A DNA stretch of 37,274 nucleotides from Candidatus Hungatella pullicola (GTDB lineage: Bacteria > Bacillota > Clostridia > Lachnospirales > Lachnospiraceae): NCBI GenBank assembly GCA_019114305.1, contig DXFU01000091.1, positions 1 through 37,274 of the forward strand, written 5' to 3'. A model generated the notes under the pieces. It did no database searches. It was not told the DNA's origin and was given only the letters and a program-made list of their open reading frames with translations. Both the position numbers and the translations under genes were made by a program. Shown piece after piece: positions 7,144 through 15,283 of the stretch (position 1 is the stretch's first letter; each line of letters starts with the position of its first letter).

Positions 7144-8268
7144 ATGGCCGGATCGACAATTGGAACAATATTCAGAGTGAGCACCTGGGGAGAATCCCAC
7201 GGCAGAGGAGTTGGAGTAGTAATAGACGGCTGTCCGGCAGGGTTGGAACTTTCAGAGGAAGATATTCAGCGGTATCTGGACAGGAGGAAACCGGGACAGA
7301 GCCGTTTTGCCACAAAAAGACAGGAAGCAGATCAGGCCCAGATTCTGTCCGGTGTTTTTGAGGGAAAAACAACAGGAACCCCTATATCTATTTTGGTTTT
7401 GAATACAGATCAAAGATCCAGGGATTACAGCAATATTATGGATGTGTACCGCCCGGGACATGCAGATTATACTTTTGACGCAAAATACGGATTTCGGGAT
7501 TACAGAGGAGGCGGCCGGTCTTCTGGAAGGGAAACCATTGCCCGGGTTGCCGCAGGCGCTGTAGCCTGTAAACTGTTGGAAAGTTTGGGAATTGAGGTAA
7601 CTGCTTATACAAAATCCATCGGGCCATGGGAGATCAGCCCTGACCGTTTTGACCTGGAGGAGAGAGACAGAAACCGTTTGTATATGCCGGATGCCCAAAC
7701 TGCTGCAGAGGCGGAACGCTATCTGGAAGAGAAAATGGCTCAGATGGACAGTGCCGGAGGGGTTGTGGAATGTTTCATAGACGGTTTAATGCCGGGGATC
7801 GGAGAACCTGTGTTTGATAAACTGGATTCTCTTTTGGCAAAAGCTGTGGTTTCCATTGGAGCTGTAAAAGGATTTGAAATAGGAGACGGGTTTGAAGCAG
7901 CCAAAGCCTGCGGTTCCCACAACAATGATCCTTTCCGTGTGGGTCATAGGGGACGGGTCATAAAGACATCAAACCATGCCGGCGGCGTTCTGGGAGGAAT
8001 CAGCGATGGAGGCAGGATTGTATTTCGGGCTGCTTTTAAGCCTACTCCTTCTATTGCCAGAACGCAGAGCACAGTAAACCGTCAGGGTGAAAATGTGGAT
8101 ATCCAGATCCATGGACGTCATGATCCGGTTATAGTTCCGAGAGCGGTGGTAGTAGTGGAGGCCATGGCAGCTCTTACGGTTGTGGATCTGCTGTTCCAGT
8201 CCATGACTTCAAGACTGGATCGAATACAGAAATTTTTTGGAAACAATGAGGAAAAGAATTCTTATTAG
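7144..8268 (+). CDS. aroC: Chorismate synthase
   Basis: This 374-residue enzyme converts 5-enolpyruvylshikimate 3-phosphate to chorismate, the last step of the shikimate pathway, with reduced FMN as cofactor. All family signatures are present: GESHGRGVGVVIDGCPAG near the start, the RRKPGQSR segment, RPGHADYTF with the GGGRSSGRETIARVAAGA block after it, and GGVLGGISDGG near the C-terminus. Length is typical. The AGGAGG is six bases upstream of the ATG. No other aro gene lies nearby. It is followed on the same strand by rpiB (60 bp) and a dehydrogenase, with no terminator between, so the three may form one transcript. Confidence 0.97.
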   Translation: MAGSTIGTIFRVSTWGESHGRGVGVVIDGCPAGLELSEEDIQRYLDRRKPGQSRFATKRQEADQAQILSGVFEGKTTGTPISILVLNTDQRSRDYSNIMDVYRPGHADYTFDAKYGFRDYRGGGRSSGRETIARVAAGAVACKLLESLGIEVTAYTKSIGPWEISPDRFDLEERDRNRLYMPDAQTAAEAERYLEEKMAQMDSAGGVVECFIDGLMPGIGEPVFDKLDSLLAKAVVSIGAVKGFEIGDGFEAAKACGSHNNDPFRVGHRGRVIKTSNHAGGVLGGISDGGRIVFRAAFKPTPSIARTQSTVNRQGENVDIQIHGRHDPVIVPRAVVVVEAMAALTVVDLLFQSMTSRLDRIQKFFGNNEEKNSY

Positions 8269-8328
8269 ATAAAAGGCTAAAGATAAAGGTATTACAAAAT
8301 AAAAACGTATGAATAAAGGAGATATTAG

Positions 8329-8775
8329 ATGAAAATCGCAATGGGCAACGACCACACAGCAATTGAAATGAAACAGGCAGTTAAGGAATTTGTAGAGACA
8401 ATGGGTTATGAGGTTGTTGATTTTGGAACAAATGAGACTGCAAGCTGCGACTATCCTGTTTTTGGAGAGAAGGTAGGACGGGCAGTGGCTTCAGGAGAGG
8501 CAGATTTGGGAATTGTAATCTGCGGTACCGGCGTAGGAATCTCCCTGGCGGCAAACAAAGTAAAGGGAATTCGTGCCTGTGTATGTTCAGAGCCGTATAC
8601 AGCCAGATTATCCAAGATGCATAATAATTCCAACGTTCTTGCCTTTGGGGCCAGAGTGGTGGGAATTGAGATGGCGAAAATGATCACAGAAGAATGGCTT
8701 AAGGCAGAATATGAAGGGGGAAGACATCAGCGAAGAGTGGATCTGATTACTGAGATTGAGAATAAAAATCTGTAG
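8329..8775 (+). CDS. rpiB: Ribose-5-phosphate isomerase B (RpiB/LacAB family)
   Basis: The 148-residue protein belongs to the RpiB/LacA/LacB sugar-phosphate isomerases, which interconvert ribose 5-phosphate and ribulose 5-phosphate in the pentose phosphate pathway. The N-terminal MGNDHTA holds the family Asp/His pair. The active-site cysteine is in GIVICGTGVGISLAANK, and the phosphate-binding stretch KMHNNSNVLAFG is intact. AAGGAG precedes the ATG. The 3' end lies 37 bp before the next gene. Related enzymes isomerise allose or galactose 6-phosphate, and sequence alone does not exclude this. The single-copy context without lac genes favours RpiB. Confidence 0.92.
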   Translation: MKIAMGNDHTAIEMKQAVKEFVETMGYEVVDFGTNETASCDYPVFGEKVGRAVASGEADLGIVICGTGVGISLAANKVKGIRACVCSEPYTARLSKMHNNSNVLAFGARVVGIEMAKMITEEWLKAEYEGGRHQRRVDLITEIENKNL

Positions 8776-8812
8776 TTATAACCTCAGGGGTTACATGTTA
8801 GGAGGAAATCAG

Positions 8813-9676
8813 ATGAAACGTATAGGCTTTATTGGAATTGGAATTATGGGAAAGGCAATGGCCAGAAATCTTATGAAAGCCGGGTATGAAGTGGCAGTCT
8901 ATACCAGAACAAAGAAAAAGGCAGAAGATATTATAGAAGAAGGCGCTGTGTGGTGCGAGGATGTGAAAACCTGCGCCAGGGGAAAAGATGCAGTCATTAC
9001 TATGGTGGGATATCCAAAGGATGTAGAGCAGGTGTATTTGGGAGACGAAGGAATTCTTGCCAATGCAGATAAGGGAACCTGCGTCATTGATATGACAACA
9101 ACCAGTCCCAAGCTGTCTGTCCGAATTTATGAGGAGGCCCGAAAGGCCGGGCTTTATGCTTTGGATGCTCCTGTGACCGGAGGAGATACGGGAGCAAAAG
9201 AAGGAACCCTTACCATTCTTGTGGGAGGAGACCGGGAAGCATTTGAACGGTGTATGCCTATTTTTCAGGCCATGGGAAAGAATATTCAGTATGAGGGACA
9301 GGCCGGCAATGGCCAGCACACCAAAATGTGTAATCAGATTGCCATTGCAGGGGCTATATCCGGAGTATGCGAGGCGATGGCCTACGCCAAGGCTCAGGGA
9401 ATGGATGTACAGCTGATGGTGGATTCTATCTCCACCGGAGCAGCGGGAAGCGCCCAGCTGAAAGCAGTGGCCCCCAGAATCCTTGCAGGAGATTTTAACC
9501 CTGGCTTTTTTATCCGCCATTTTATCAAGGATATGAGGCTGGCCAAGGAGGAAGCTGAGGATCGAGGGCTGGCTTTAGGAGTATTAGACTATGTTCTTTC
9601 CATGTATGAAACTATGGAAGCAGAAGGTAAGGGCGGGCTTGGAACCCAGGCTTTGATTCAGTATTACCAGTGGTAG
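8813..9676 (+). CDS. NAD(P)-dependent beta-hydroxyacid dehydrogenase (3-hydroxyisobutyrate dehydrogenase / tartronate semialdehyde reductase family)
   Basis: The 287-residue protein has the Rossmann start IGFIGIGIMGKAMARNL, the substrate-binding signature DAPVTGGDTGAKEGTLTI, and the catalytic lysine segment GNGQHTKMCNQ followed by the helical C-terminal domain. The family oxidises or reduces short beta-hydroxyacids such as 3-hydroxyisobutyrate, tartronate semialdehyde or succinic semialdehyde. The substrate is open. I start at ATG 8813 because AGGAGG lies at 8800-8805 and the Rossmann motif begins at once. A longer frame from 8756 overlaps rpiB without a ribosome binding site. It probably shares a transcript with aroC and rpiB. 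It ends only 9 bp from the convergent lepB. Confidence 0.9.
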   Translation: MKRIGFIGIGIMGKAMARNLMKAGYEVAVYTRTKKKAEDIIEEGAVWCEDVKTCARGKDAVITMVGYPKDVEQVYLGDEGILANADKGTCVIDMTTTSPKLSVRIYEEARKAGLYALDAPVTGGDTGAKEGTLTILVGGDREAFERCMPIFQAMGKNIQYEGQAGNGQHTKMCNQIAIAGAISGVCEAMAYAKAQGMDVQLMVDSISTGAAGSAQLKAVAPRILAGDFNPGFFIRHFIKDMRLAKEEAEDRGLALGVLDYVLSMYETMEAEGKGGLGTQALIQYYQW

Positions 9677-9685
9677 GGCTTAAGC

Positions 9686-10249
9686 CTATTGAATCAGGCC
9701 GGGAGTGGGGTAGTAGCGGAATAAAACTTTAGCAATAATTTTGTCTTCCGATACATATTGGTTGGTCCATTCCCTGGCGTCTGAGGAATGGTTTCGGTTA
9801 TCGCCCAGCATCAGATAGGAATTCTCCGGCACTTCAAAGTGAATGGAGGATTCCTTTTCCATAGGCTCCTTGATATAAGGTTCCAAAAGGGGAGTGTCGG
9901 CTTGATTCAGGTATACATGACCGTCTCTGACGTCAACAGTATCGCCTGGAAGACCGATGATTCGTTTGACATAATAGGTTTCTCCTGTGGGATCGTCGGG
10001 AAAATGAAAGATTACCACATCCCCTCTTTTTGGATCAGAAAACAGATAGGACAAGCGAAAGCCGATGACTCTGTCTCCGGTCATTATAGTATTTTCCATA
10101 GAACCGCTGGGAACTACGCTGTTGGCGATAACGAAATTGTTTAGAAAAAAAGCGATGGCCATAGCCGCCAGGACAACAAAAATCCAGTTGATCAGTTCTC
10201 TTTTCCAGCTGAAGGGAGTTTCCTGGTTTGAAGTTGAGATATCATTCAT
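9686..10249 (-). CDS. lepB: Signal peptidase I
   Basis: This 187-residue type I signal peptidase cleaves signal peptides from exported proteins at the outer face of the membrane. A single N-terminal membrane segment (about residues 21-42) is followed by the catalytic serine motif PSGSM (S50). The catalytic lysine is in YVKRIIGLPGD (K95), and the conserved GDNRNHSSDAR follows. Length and one-anchor topology match Gram-positive SipS-type enzymes. The ATG at 10249 has AAGGAAG upstream. Its likely -10 is at 10304-10309 on the minus strand. Many clostridia carry several paralogues, so this may not be the only one. Confidence 0.96.
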   Translation of the reverse strand: MNDISTSNQETPFSWKRELINWIFVVLAAMAIAFFLNNFVIANSVVPSGSMENTIMTGDRVIGFRLSYLFSDPKRGDVVIFHFPDDPTGETYYVKRIIGLPGDTVDVRDGHVYLNQADTPLLEPYIKEPMEKESSIHFEVPENSYLMLGDNRNHSSDAREWTNQYVSEDKIIAKVLFRYYPTPGLIQ

Positions 10250-10303
10250 ATATAAGATCTTCCTTAGAGTTATGATTCAGAATAGGACAATCTGTCTTAG
10301 TTC

Positions 10304-10309
10304 ATTATA
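10304..10309 (-). promoter_or_regulatory. Probable -10 element of lepB
   Basis: The minus strand reads TATAAT about 55 bases upstream of the lepB ATG. The -35 region is weak, so this is a partial promoter call. Confidence 0.45.
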
Positions 10310-10426
10310 CCAGAGTTTAGCCAAGTTTATCTGGCTGTGCAAGGAAATTTGGAAAATGGTAAGAAAATATTCATAAACCGGCTTCATACAAGGAAAATTG
10401 CAAATCAGGCATCAGAGGTGAGTGTT

Positions 10427-11533
10427 ATGACAGCAAGAAACAAGCGTTTCAGACAAATTGGTCAAGTTATACATAAGGCAGGGAAGGGAAGAAACCGTCT
10501 GTGGGTAGCGGTTTTATTCTGTTTGACCCTGTCTGTTTTTTTACAGCTGGCTGCCAGAAATCTTCCTGGGTTTGGAGAATGGTATGGAACGGCTCTATAT
10601 CCTGTATTGGTGGGGACTATAGGAAGATTTTGGGGGCTATTTCCTTTTTCGGCTTCGGAAATAGGAATCTATCTTTTGGCAGCGGGCTTTCTTATTTTGT
10701 TTGTCTGCTGCATTTTAAAAAGGACTTCCCCTTTCCGCCCTGTGTGTCTGACCGCCTCCCTTCTGTTTTTGCTTTACACGGTCAATTGCGGGGTTAACTA
10801 TTACAGAACGCCCTTTTCCGCTCATATGGGCCTGGAAATAAAGCAGTCTACCGCAGAAGAACTGGAAAATCTGTGTATTTTTCTAACAGATCAGGTCAAC
10901 CGGCTTTCAGAAGACGGAGTGGACGCGGCTATGTCTCTTTCACAGGCAGGCGAAGAAGGCGTGAAGGCAATGGAGGCCATGGGAGAGGATTTCTGGCCTT
11001 TGAATGGGTATTATCCCAGACCTAAGCCAGTTCTCTGTTCCTGGATTTTATCGGTGCAGCAGCTGTGCGGAATTTATTCCCCTTTTACTATAGAGGCAAA
11101 TTATAATCGTTTTATGCCTGATTATAATATTCCTCATACAATCTGTCATGAATTATCCCATCTGCGGGGATTCATGCGGGAGGATGAGGCTAACTTTATA
11201 GGCTATTTGGCATGTATTCGGTCAGAATCTCCCCAGTTTCAGTACAGTGGTTATCTGACCGGCTGGGTTTATGCTACCAACGCTTTGTACCGGACAGATG
11301 CCCAGGCTTACAGCCGGGTCAGGGCAAGGCTCAATGAAAAGGCACAGGAAGATTTGAGAGAAAACAATGCTTTTTGGGGGCAGTACGAAGGAAAAGTTGC
11401 CGAGGCGGCCAATCAGTTAAATGATGCCTATTTAAAAATAAACAGCCAGGATCAGGGCGTTGCCAGCTATGGACAGGCAGTGGATTTGATGCTGGCCTAC
11501 GCAAGGGAATACCAGGGGGTAAATTCCAGGTGA
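10427..11533 (+). CDS. DUF3810-like membrane protein with an HExxH metalloprotease-like motif
   Basis: The 368-residue protein resembles the DUF3810 family. Three hydrophobic segments occupy the first third (about residues 26-45, 65-95 and 100-118), followed by a large soluble part. The key stretch is HELSHLRGFMREDEANFIGY: an HExxH-type motif with a downstream glutamate-rich EDEAN, as in zinc peptidases. Protease activity is inference, as no member's substrate is known to me. The start at 10427 follows GAGGTG. An in-frame ATG at 10337 has no good site and would add 30 polar residues before the membrane segment. It is divergent from lepB and upstream of glgB. Confidence 0.8.
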   Translation: MTARNKRFRQIGQVIHKAGKGRNRLWVAVLFCLTLSVFLQLAARNLPGFGEWYGTALYPVLVGTIGRFWGLFPFSASEIGIYLLAAGFLILFVCCILKRTSPFRPVCLTASLLFLLYTVNCGVNYYRTPFSAHMGLEIKQSTAEELENLCIFLTDQVNRLSEDGVDAAMSLSQAGEEGVKAMEAMGEDFWPLNGYYPRPKPVLCSWILSVQQLCGIYSPFTIEANYNRFMPDYNIPHTICHELSHLRGFMREDEANFIGYLACIRSESPQFQYSGYLTGWVYATNALYRTDAQAYSRVRARLNEKAQEDLRENNAFWGQYEGKVAEAANQLNDAYLKINSQDQGVASYGQAVDLMLAYAREYQGVNSR

Positions 11534-11551
11534 TCTATTGTAAATTCCAAG
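11519..11551 (+). repeat. Direct repeat, 21-bp period, at the glgB promoter
   Basis: GTAAATTCCAGG (11519-11530) and GTAAATTCCAAG (11540-11551) match at 11 of 12 positions and are exactly 21 bp apart, two helical turns. The second copy overlaps the glgB -35 box (11538-11543). The first lies at the 3' end of the preceding gene. This is a possible operator; no regulator is assigned. Confidence 0.45.
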
Positions 11552-11566
11552 CATGAATGTTAAAAT
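11538..11566 (+). promoter_or_regulatory. Promoter of glgB
   Basis: TTGTAA (11538-11543), a 17-bp spacer and TAAAAT (11561-11566), 33 bases before the ATG. Confidence 0.65.
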
Positions 11567-11598
11567 AGATTCAATAAAACGGGTGCAGGAGGAGTAGT

Positions 11599-14226
11599 AT
11601 GGACAAAAAATTATATGACCTTATGGACTGGGCCGGCATTGAAGAAATTGTGTATTCAGAGGCAGCAGAGCCTGAGCGCCTGCTGGGACCTCATTTAACG
11701 GAGGATGGACTGCTGATCCAAGCTTTTATTCCTACCGCTGTGAAGATTACGGTAAAATTAAAAAACGGCGGTAAGGAGTACCCCATGGAACTGGCAGATG
11801 AAGCTGGATTTTTTGCGGTTCTTATACCCAGAAAAACCATGGCAGATTATACTTTAGAGGTGGTTTACGACAACAATACAACAGAAGAGACTGCTGATCC
11901 ATACAGCTTTGCAAGTCTTTATACAGAGAGTGATCTTAAGAAATTTGAGGCAGGAATCCATTATGGAATTTATGAGAAGATGGGCGCTCATCCCATGACA
12001 ATAAAAGGAGTGGAAGGCGTTTATTTTTCTGTATGGGCACCCTGCGCCATGAGAGTCAGTGTGGTAGGTGATTTTAACCTTTGGGATGGCCGCCGCCATC
12101 AGATGCAGAGACTGGGAGATTCTGGAATATTCCAGCTGTTTGTTCCAGGCTTAAAGCAAGGCATGATCTATAAGTATGAGATTAAGCATCCCGATGGACA
12201 GCCCCAGCTGAAAGCAGATCCTTACGCCAATTACGCTGAACTGAGGCCCAATACAGCCTCTGTAATCTGGGATATTAATCAGTATCAGTGGAAGGATCAG
12301 GAATGGATGGCAAAAAGGGCAAAGGAAACTACCAAAACCAAACCCATGTCCATCTACGAGGTTCATCTGGGCTCCTGGAGGAGAAAAGAAGTAGAAAAAG
12401 ATGATGACGGCAATGATATTATCGGTTCAGAATTTTACAATTACAGAGAGATAGCCGTAAAGCTGGCTGAATATGTGAAAGATATGGGGTACACCCATGT
12501 GGAGATCATGCCTGTTATGGAGCATCCTCTGGATGCCTCCTGGGGATATCAGGTAACCGGATATTACGCTCCTACCAGCCGCTACGGAACCCCGGATGAT
12601 TTCATGTATTTTATGGATTATATGCACAGTCAGGGAATTGGAGTCATTTTGGATTGGGTTCCGGCCCATTTCCCCAGAGACAGCTTTGGACTGGCTTGTT
12701 TTGACGGAACCTGTGTGTATGAGCACAGAGATCCAAGACAGGGTGCTCATCCCCACTGGGGAACACTGATTTACAATTATGGACGGCCCGGCGTCAGCAA
12801 TTTTCTGATTGCCAATGCTTTGTTCTGGGCGGACAAGTATCACGCAGACGGAATCCGTATGGACGCAGTTGCGTCTATGCTTTATCTTGACTACGGCAAA
12901 AACGATGGAGAATGGGTACCTAATATTTACGGCGGCCACGAGAATCTGGAAGCAGTAGATTTCTTAAAGCATTTAAATTCTGTATTTAAGGGCAGAAAAG
13001 ACGGAGCTGTGCTTATTGCGGAAGAATCAACTGCATGGCCTCAGGTAACGGGGAATGTGAAGGAAGGCTCTCTCGGATTTGATTATAAGTGGAACATGGG
13101 CTGGATGAATGATTTTACCGGTTATATGAAGTGTGATACTTATTTTAGAAAATACCATTACGGAGAGATGACTTTCAGTATGCTGTATGCTTACAGCGAG
13201 GATTTTATTTTAGTACTTTCCCATGATGAGGTGGTTCACGGCAAGTGTTCCATGATTGAGAAGATGCCAGGTGATACCCAGGAAAAGAAAGCGGCCAACT
13301 TAAGAACGGCCTACGGATTTATGGCGGGACATCCGGGCAAGAAGCTTTTGTTTATGGGGCAGGAATTCGGACAGGTGAGGGAGTGGAATGAGAATACAGG
13401 GCTGGATTGGAATCTTTTACAGTATCCTGTCCACAAGGGAATGCAGGATTATGTAAGAGAGCTGAACCGCCTTTATACCACTTATCCGGCGCTGAGCCAG
13501 ATGGATTACGATCCCGATGGATTTGAATGGGTTGAATGTTCTAACTCTGAAGAAAGTATTGCGGTATTTTTGAGAAAGACGAAAAAGAAAGAAGAAACTC
13601 TTCTCTTTGTCTGCAACTTTGACACGATTCTTCATGAAAAATTCCCGGTGGGAGTACCTTTCCAAGGAAAATATAAGGAGATTCTTAATAGTGATGATAA
13701 GAAATTCGGAGGAGAGGGACGAATCAATCCGAGAGTCAAATCTTCAAAAGCGGCAGAGGCCAATGAGAGAAAGAATTCTATTGAGATTACACTGGCTCCT
13801 CTGACAGTAGCTGTCTTTACCTGCACTCCTGGGGCCGTAAAAGATGCAAAAGGAAAGAAAAAGGCAGAAACTAACAAAGCAGAGAACAAAAACTCTCCGG
13901 CAGAAAAAACAGAAGATAAAACTGTGACTCATAAACTGGAGGATAAGAAGCCAAAGACTTACAAACTGGAGGATAAAAAACCAGCTGCCCAAAAGATAGA
14001 GGACAAAAAGCCTCAGACCCATAAAATAGAGGATAAAAAACCTGTGGCTCATAAACTGGAGGATAAGAAGCCAGCCGCCCAAAAGATAGAGGACAAAAAG
14101 CCTCAGACCCATAAAATAGAGGACAAAAAGCCTGTGGCTCATAAGCTGGAAGATAAGAAAACGGAATCCGAAAAAATAGAGGACAAAGCTTCCGTTAAGA
14201 AAAAGAATGAGACAAAAGAGGCTTAA
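11599..14226 (+). CDS. glgB: 1,4-alpha-glucan branching enzyme with a repetitive C-terminal tail
   Basis: This 875-residue GH13 branching enzyme moves alpha-1,4 chains to form alpha-1,6 branches in glycogen. Two N-terminal beta-domains (CBM48-like, about 30-105 and 125-215, with VYFSVWAPCAMRVSVVGDFN) precede the catalytic barrel. Catalytic residues are D422 (DGIRMDAVAS), E475 (LIAEESTAWP) and D543 (LSHDEVVHGK). Their spacing equals that of the E. coli triad 405/458/526. The C-terminal beta domain ends near residue 744. Beyond it lies an unusual 131-residue Lys/Glu/Asp/Pro-rich tail made of ten-residue repeats of the form K-(L/I)-E-D-K-K-P-x-x-x, absent from ordinary GlgB. AGGAGGAG precedes the ATG. 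No glgA, glgC or glgP is adjacent. Confidence 0.96.
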   Translation: MDKKLYDLMDWAGIEEIVYSEAAEPERLLGPHLTEDGLLIQAFIPTAVKITVKLKNGGKEYPMELADEAGFFAVLIPRKTMADYTLEVVYDNNTTEETADPYSFASLYTESDLKKFEAGIHYGIYEKMGAHPMTIKGVEGVYFSVWAPCAMRVSVVGDFNLWDGRRHQMQRLGDSGIFQLFVPGLKQGMIYKYEIKHPDGQPQLKADPYANYAELRPNTASVIWDINQYQWKDQEWMAKRAKETTKTKPMSIYEVHLGSWRRKEVEKDDDGNDIIGSEFYNYREIAVKLAEYVKDMGYTHVEIMPVMEHPLDASWGYQVTGYYAPTSRYGTPDDFMYFMDYMHSQGIGVILDWVPAHFPRDSFGLACFDGTCVYEHRDPRQGAHPHWGTLIYNYGRPGVSNFLIANALFWADKYHADGIRMDAVASMLYLDYGKNDGEWVPNIYGGHENLEAVDFLKHLNSVFKGRKDGAVLIAEESTAWPQVTGNVKEGSLGFDYKWNMGWMNDFTGYMKCDTYFRKYHYGEMTFSMLYAYSEDFILVLSHDEVVHGKCSMIEKMPGDTQEKKAANLRTAYGFMAGHPGKKLLFMGQEFGQVREWNENTGLDWNLLQYPVHKGMQDYVRELNRLYTTYPALSQMDYDPDGFEWVECSNSEESIAVFLRKTKKKEETLLFVCNFDTILHEKFPVGVPFQGKYKEILNSDDKKFGGEGRINPRVKSSKAAEANERKNSIEITLAPLTVAVFTCTPGAVKDAKGKKKAETNKAENKNSPAEKTEDKTVTHKLEDKKPKTYKLEDKKPAAQKIEDKKPQTHKIEDKKPVAHKLEDKKPAAQKIEDKKPQTHKIEDKKPVAHKLEDKKTESEKIEDKASVKKKNETKEA
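13931..14200 (+). repeat. In-frame 30-bp tandem repeats encoding the GlgB tail (nine units)
   Basis: Nine consecutive units of 30 bp start at 13931 and run to 14200, each encoding one KxEDKKPxxx decapeptide. A more diverged unit precedes them. Units at 13961-14050 and 14051-14140 form two near-identical 90-bp blocks, pointing to a recent block duplication. The frame is kept throughout, with no stop. Confidence 0.92.
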
Positions 14227-14251
14227 AAGAGCCAGGCAAAAATTATAAGCC

Positions 14252-14312
14252 AAAAGCCGACAGATGGTCTGTAAAAGTATTATGAAAAATGGGCTGTCTG
14301 CGGCTTTTTTGG
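14252..14312 (+). terminator. Intrinsic terminator after glgB
   Basis: AAAAGCCG-ACAG pairs with CTGTCTG-CGGCTTTT, with small bulges and a long loop, and is followed by TT. It separates glgB from the mechanosensitive channel gene, whose ribosome binding site follows within 10 bases. Confidence 0.7.
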
Positions 14313-14328
14313 TTCAAGGAGATGAATT

Positions 14329-15279
14329 ATGATATACTTCACATTATCTAGCGGAATCCCTGAAGAGACCCTGGAGGCTATTCAGCAGGAAGTTCAGCAG
14401 AATCTGGATCAGCTGCAGCCCAATGTTATTTTAGAAACTATGAAGGGCTGGATTCCAGGACTGTTTTCTTTTGGAGTCAAGCTTCTCATTGCTGCTGTTA
14501 TATTTTTTATTGGCAGCCGTATTATTAAGATGATTGACCGCATGCTGGGGAAATCTTTTACCAGGATGGATATGGAAATCAGTGTGAGAAAGTTTCTTCT
14601 GGCTGTGCTGAAAGCAGTTCTTTACTGTCTGCTTTTATTTGTTATTGCAGGGCAGCTTGGAATTAATTCGGCTTCTATTGTAGCCCTTTTGGGTTCTGCC
14701 AGTATCGCCATTGGTCTGGCCATTCAGGAAAGTCTTGCCAACTTTGCCGGAGGCGTGCTGATTTTGGTGATGAAGCCTTTTCGGGTAGGAGATTACATCA
14801 TTACGGAAGACGGAGAGGGAACGGTTCAGACCATTGGTTTGGTATATACGGTATTGAGTACTGTGGACAATAAGCAGGTGGTTATACCCAACGGAACCCT
14901 TTCTAATTCTCCGCTGACCAATGTAACTGCTATGGACAAGAGGCGAGTGGATATTATCATAGGGGTAGATTATAATACGGATCTGAAAAAGGCCAAGGAG
15001 ATTTTAAACGATATTTATCACAGCCATCCTTGTGTGAGAAATGATGAGCCCATTGATATCTTTGTAGATAATTTGGGCACCAGTTCCATTACAATTGGAG
15101 GAAGGGGCTGGGTAAATTCGGATGATTACTGGAGAACAAAATGGGATATTACAGAGTCCATCAAAGAGCGGTTCGATGAGGCCGGAATCAATATTCCATA
15201 TAATCAGCTGGAAGTACGCCTAAAGAATGATTGGACCTCTCCGCAGCAGGGAGAAGAAAAAGCAAAAAAGGGGAAGTGA
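14329..15279 (+). CDS. mscS: Small-conductance mechanosensitive channel (MscS family)
   Basis: The 316-residue protein matches MscS channels, which open under membrane tension to release solutes after osmotic downshock. Three membrane helices are seen: about residues 43-64, 86-108 and the glycine/alanine-rich TM3 at about 113-145 (VALLGSASIAIGLAIQESLANFAGG). The conserved MKPFRVGDYI and VVIPNGTLSNSPLTN of the cytosolic beta domain follow. A polar C-terminal tail ends the protein. AAGGAGATG precedes the ATG. The next gene (glucokinase) starts 4 bp after the stop, so the two are probably cotranscribed. Confidence 0.93.
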   Translation: MIYFTLSSGIPEETLEAIQQEVQQNLDQLQPNVILETMKGWIPGLFSFGVKLLIAAVIFFIGSRIIKMIDRMLGKSFTRMDMEISVRKFLLAVLKAVLYCLLLFVIAGQLGINSASIVALLGSASIAIGLAIQESLANFAGGVLILVMKPFRVGDYIITEDGEGTVQTIGLVYTVLSTVDNKQVVIPNGTLSNSPLTNVTAMDKRRVDIIIGVDYNTDLKKAKEILNDIYHSHPCVRNDEPIDIFVDNLGTSSITIGGRGWVNSDDYWRTKWDITESIKERFDEAGINIPYNQLEVRLKNDWTSPQQGEEKAKKGK

Positions 15280-15283
15280 AAAG

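Noticed and set aside
13931-14200. CRISPR-like regular repeats with 30-bp period
   Set aside because: The units are contiguous with no spacers, stay in the glgB frame and encode a decapeptide repeat; no cas genes are present.
13744-14253. Open minus-strand frame of 169 residues, hydrophobic and repetitive
   Set aside because: It is the antisense shadow of the glgB repeat tail: the absence of stops follows from the repeat, and it has no ribosome binding site or promoter.
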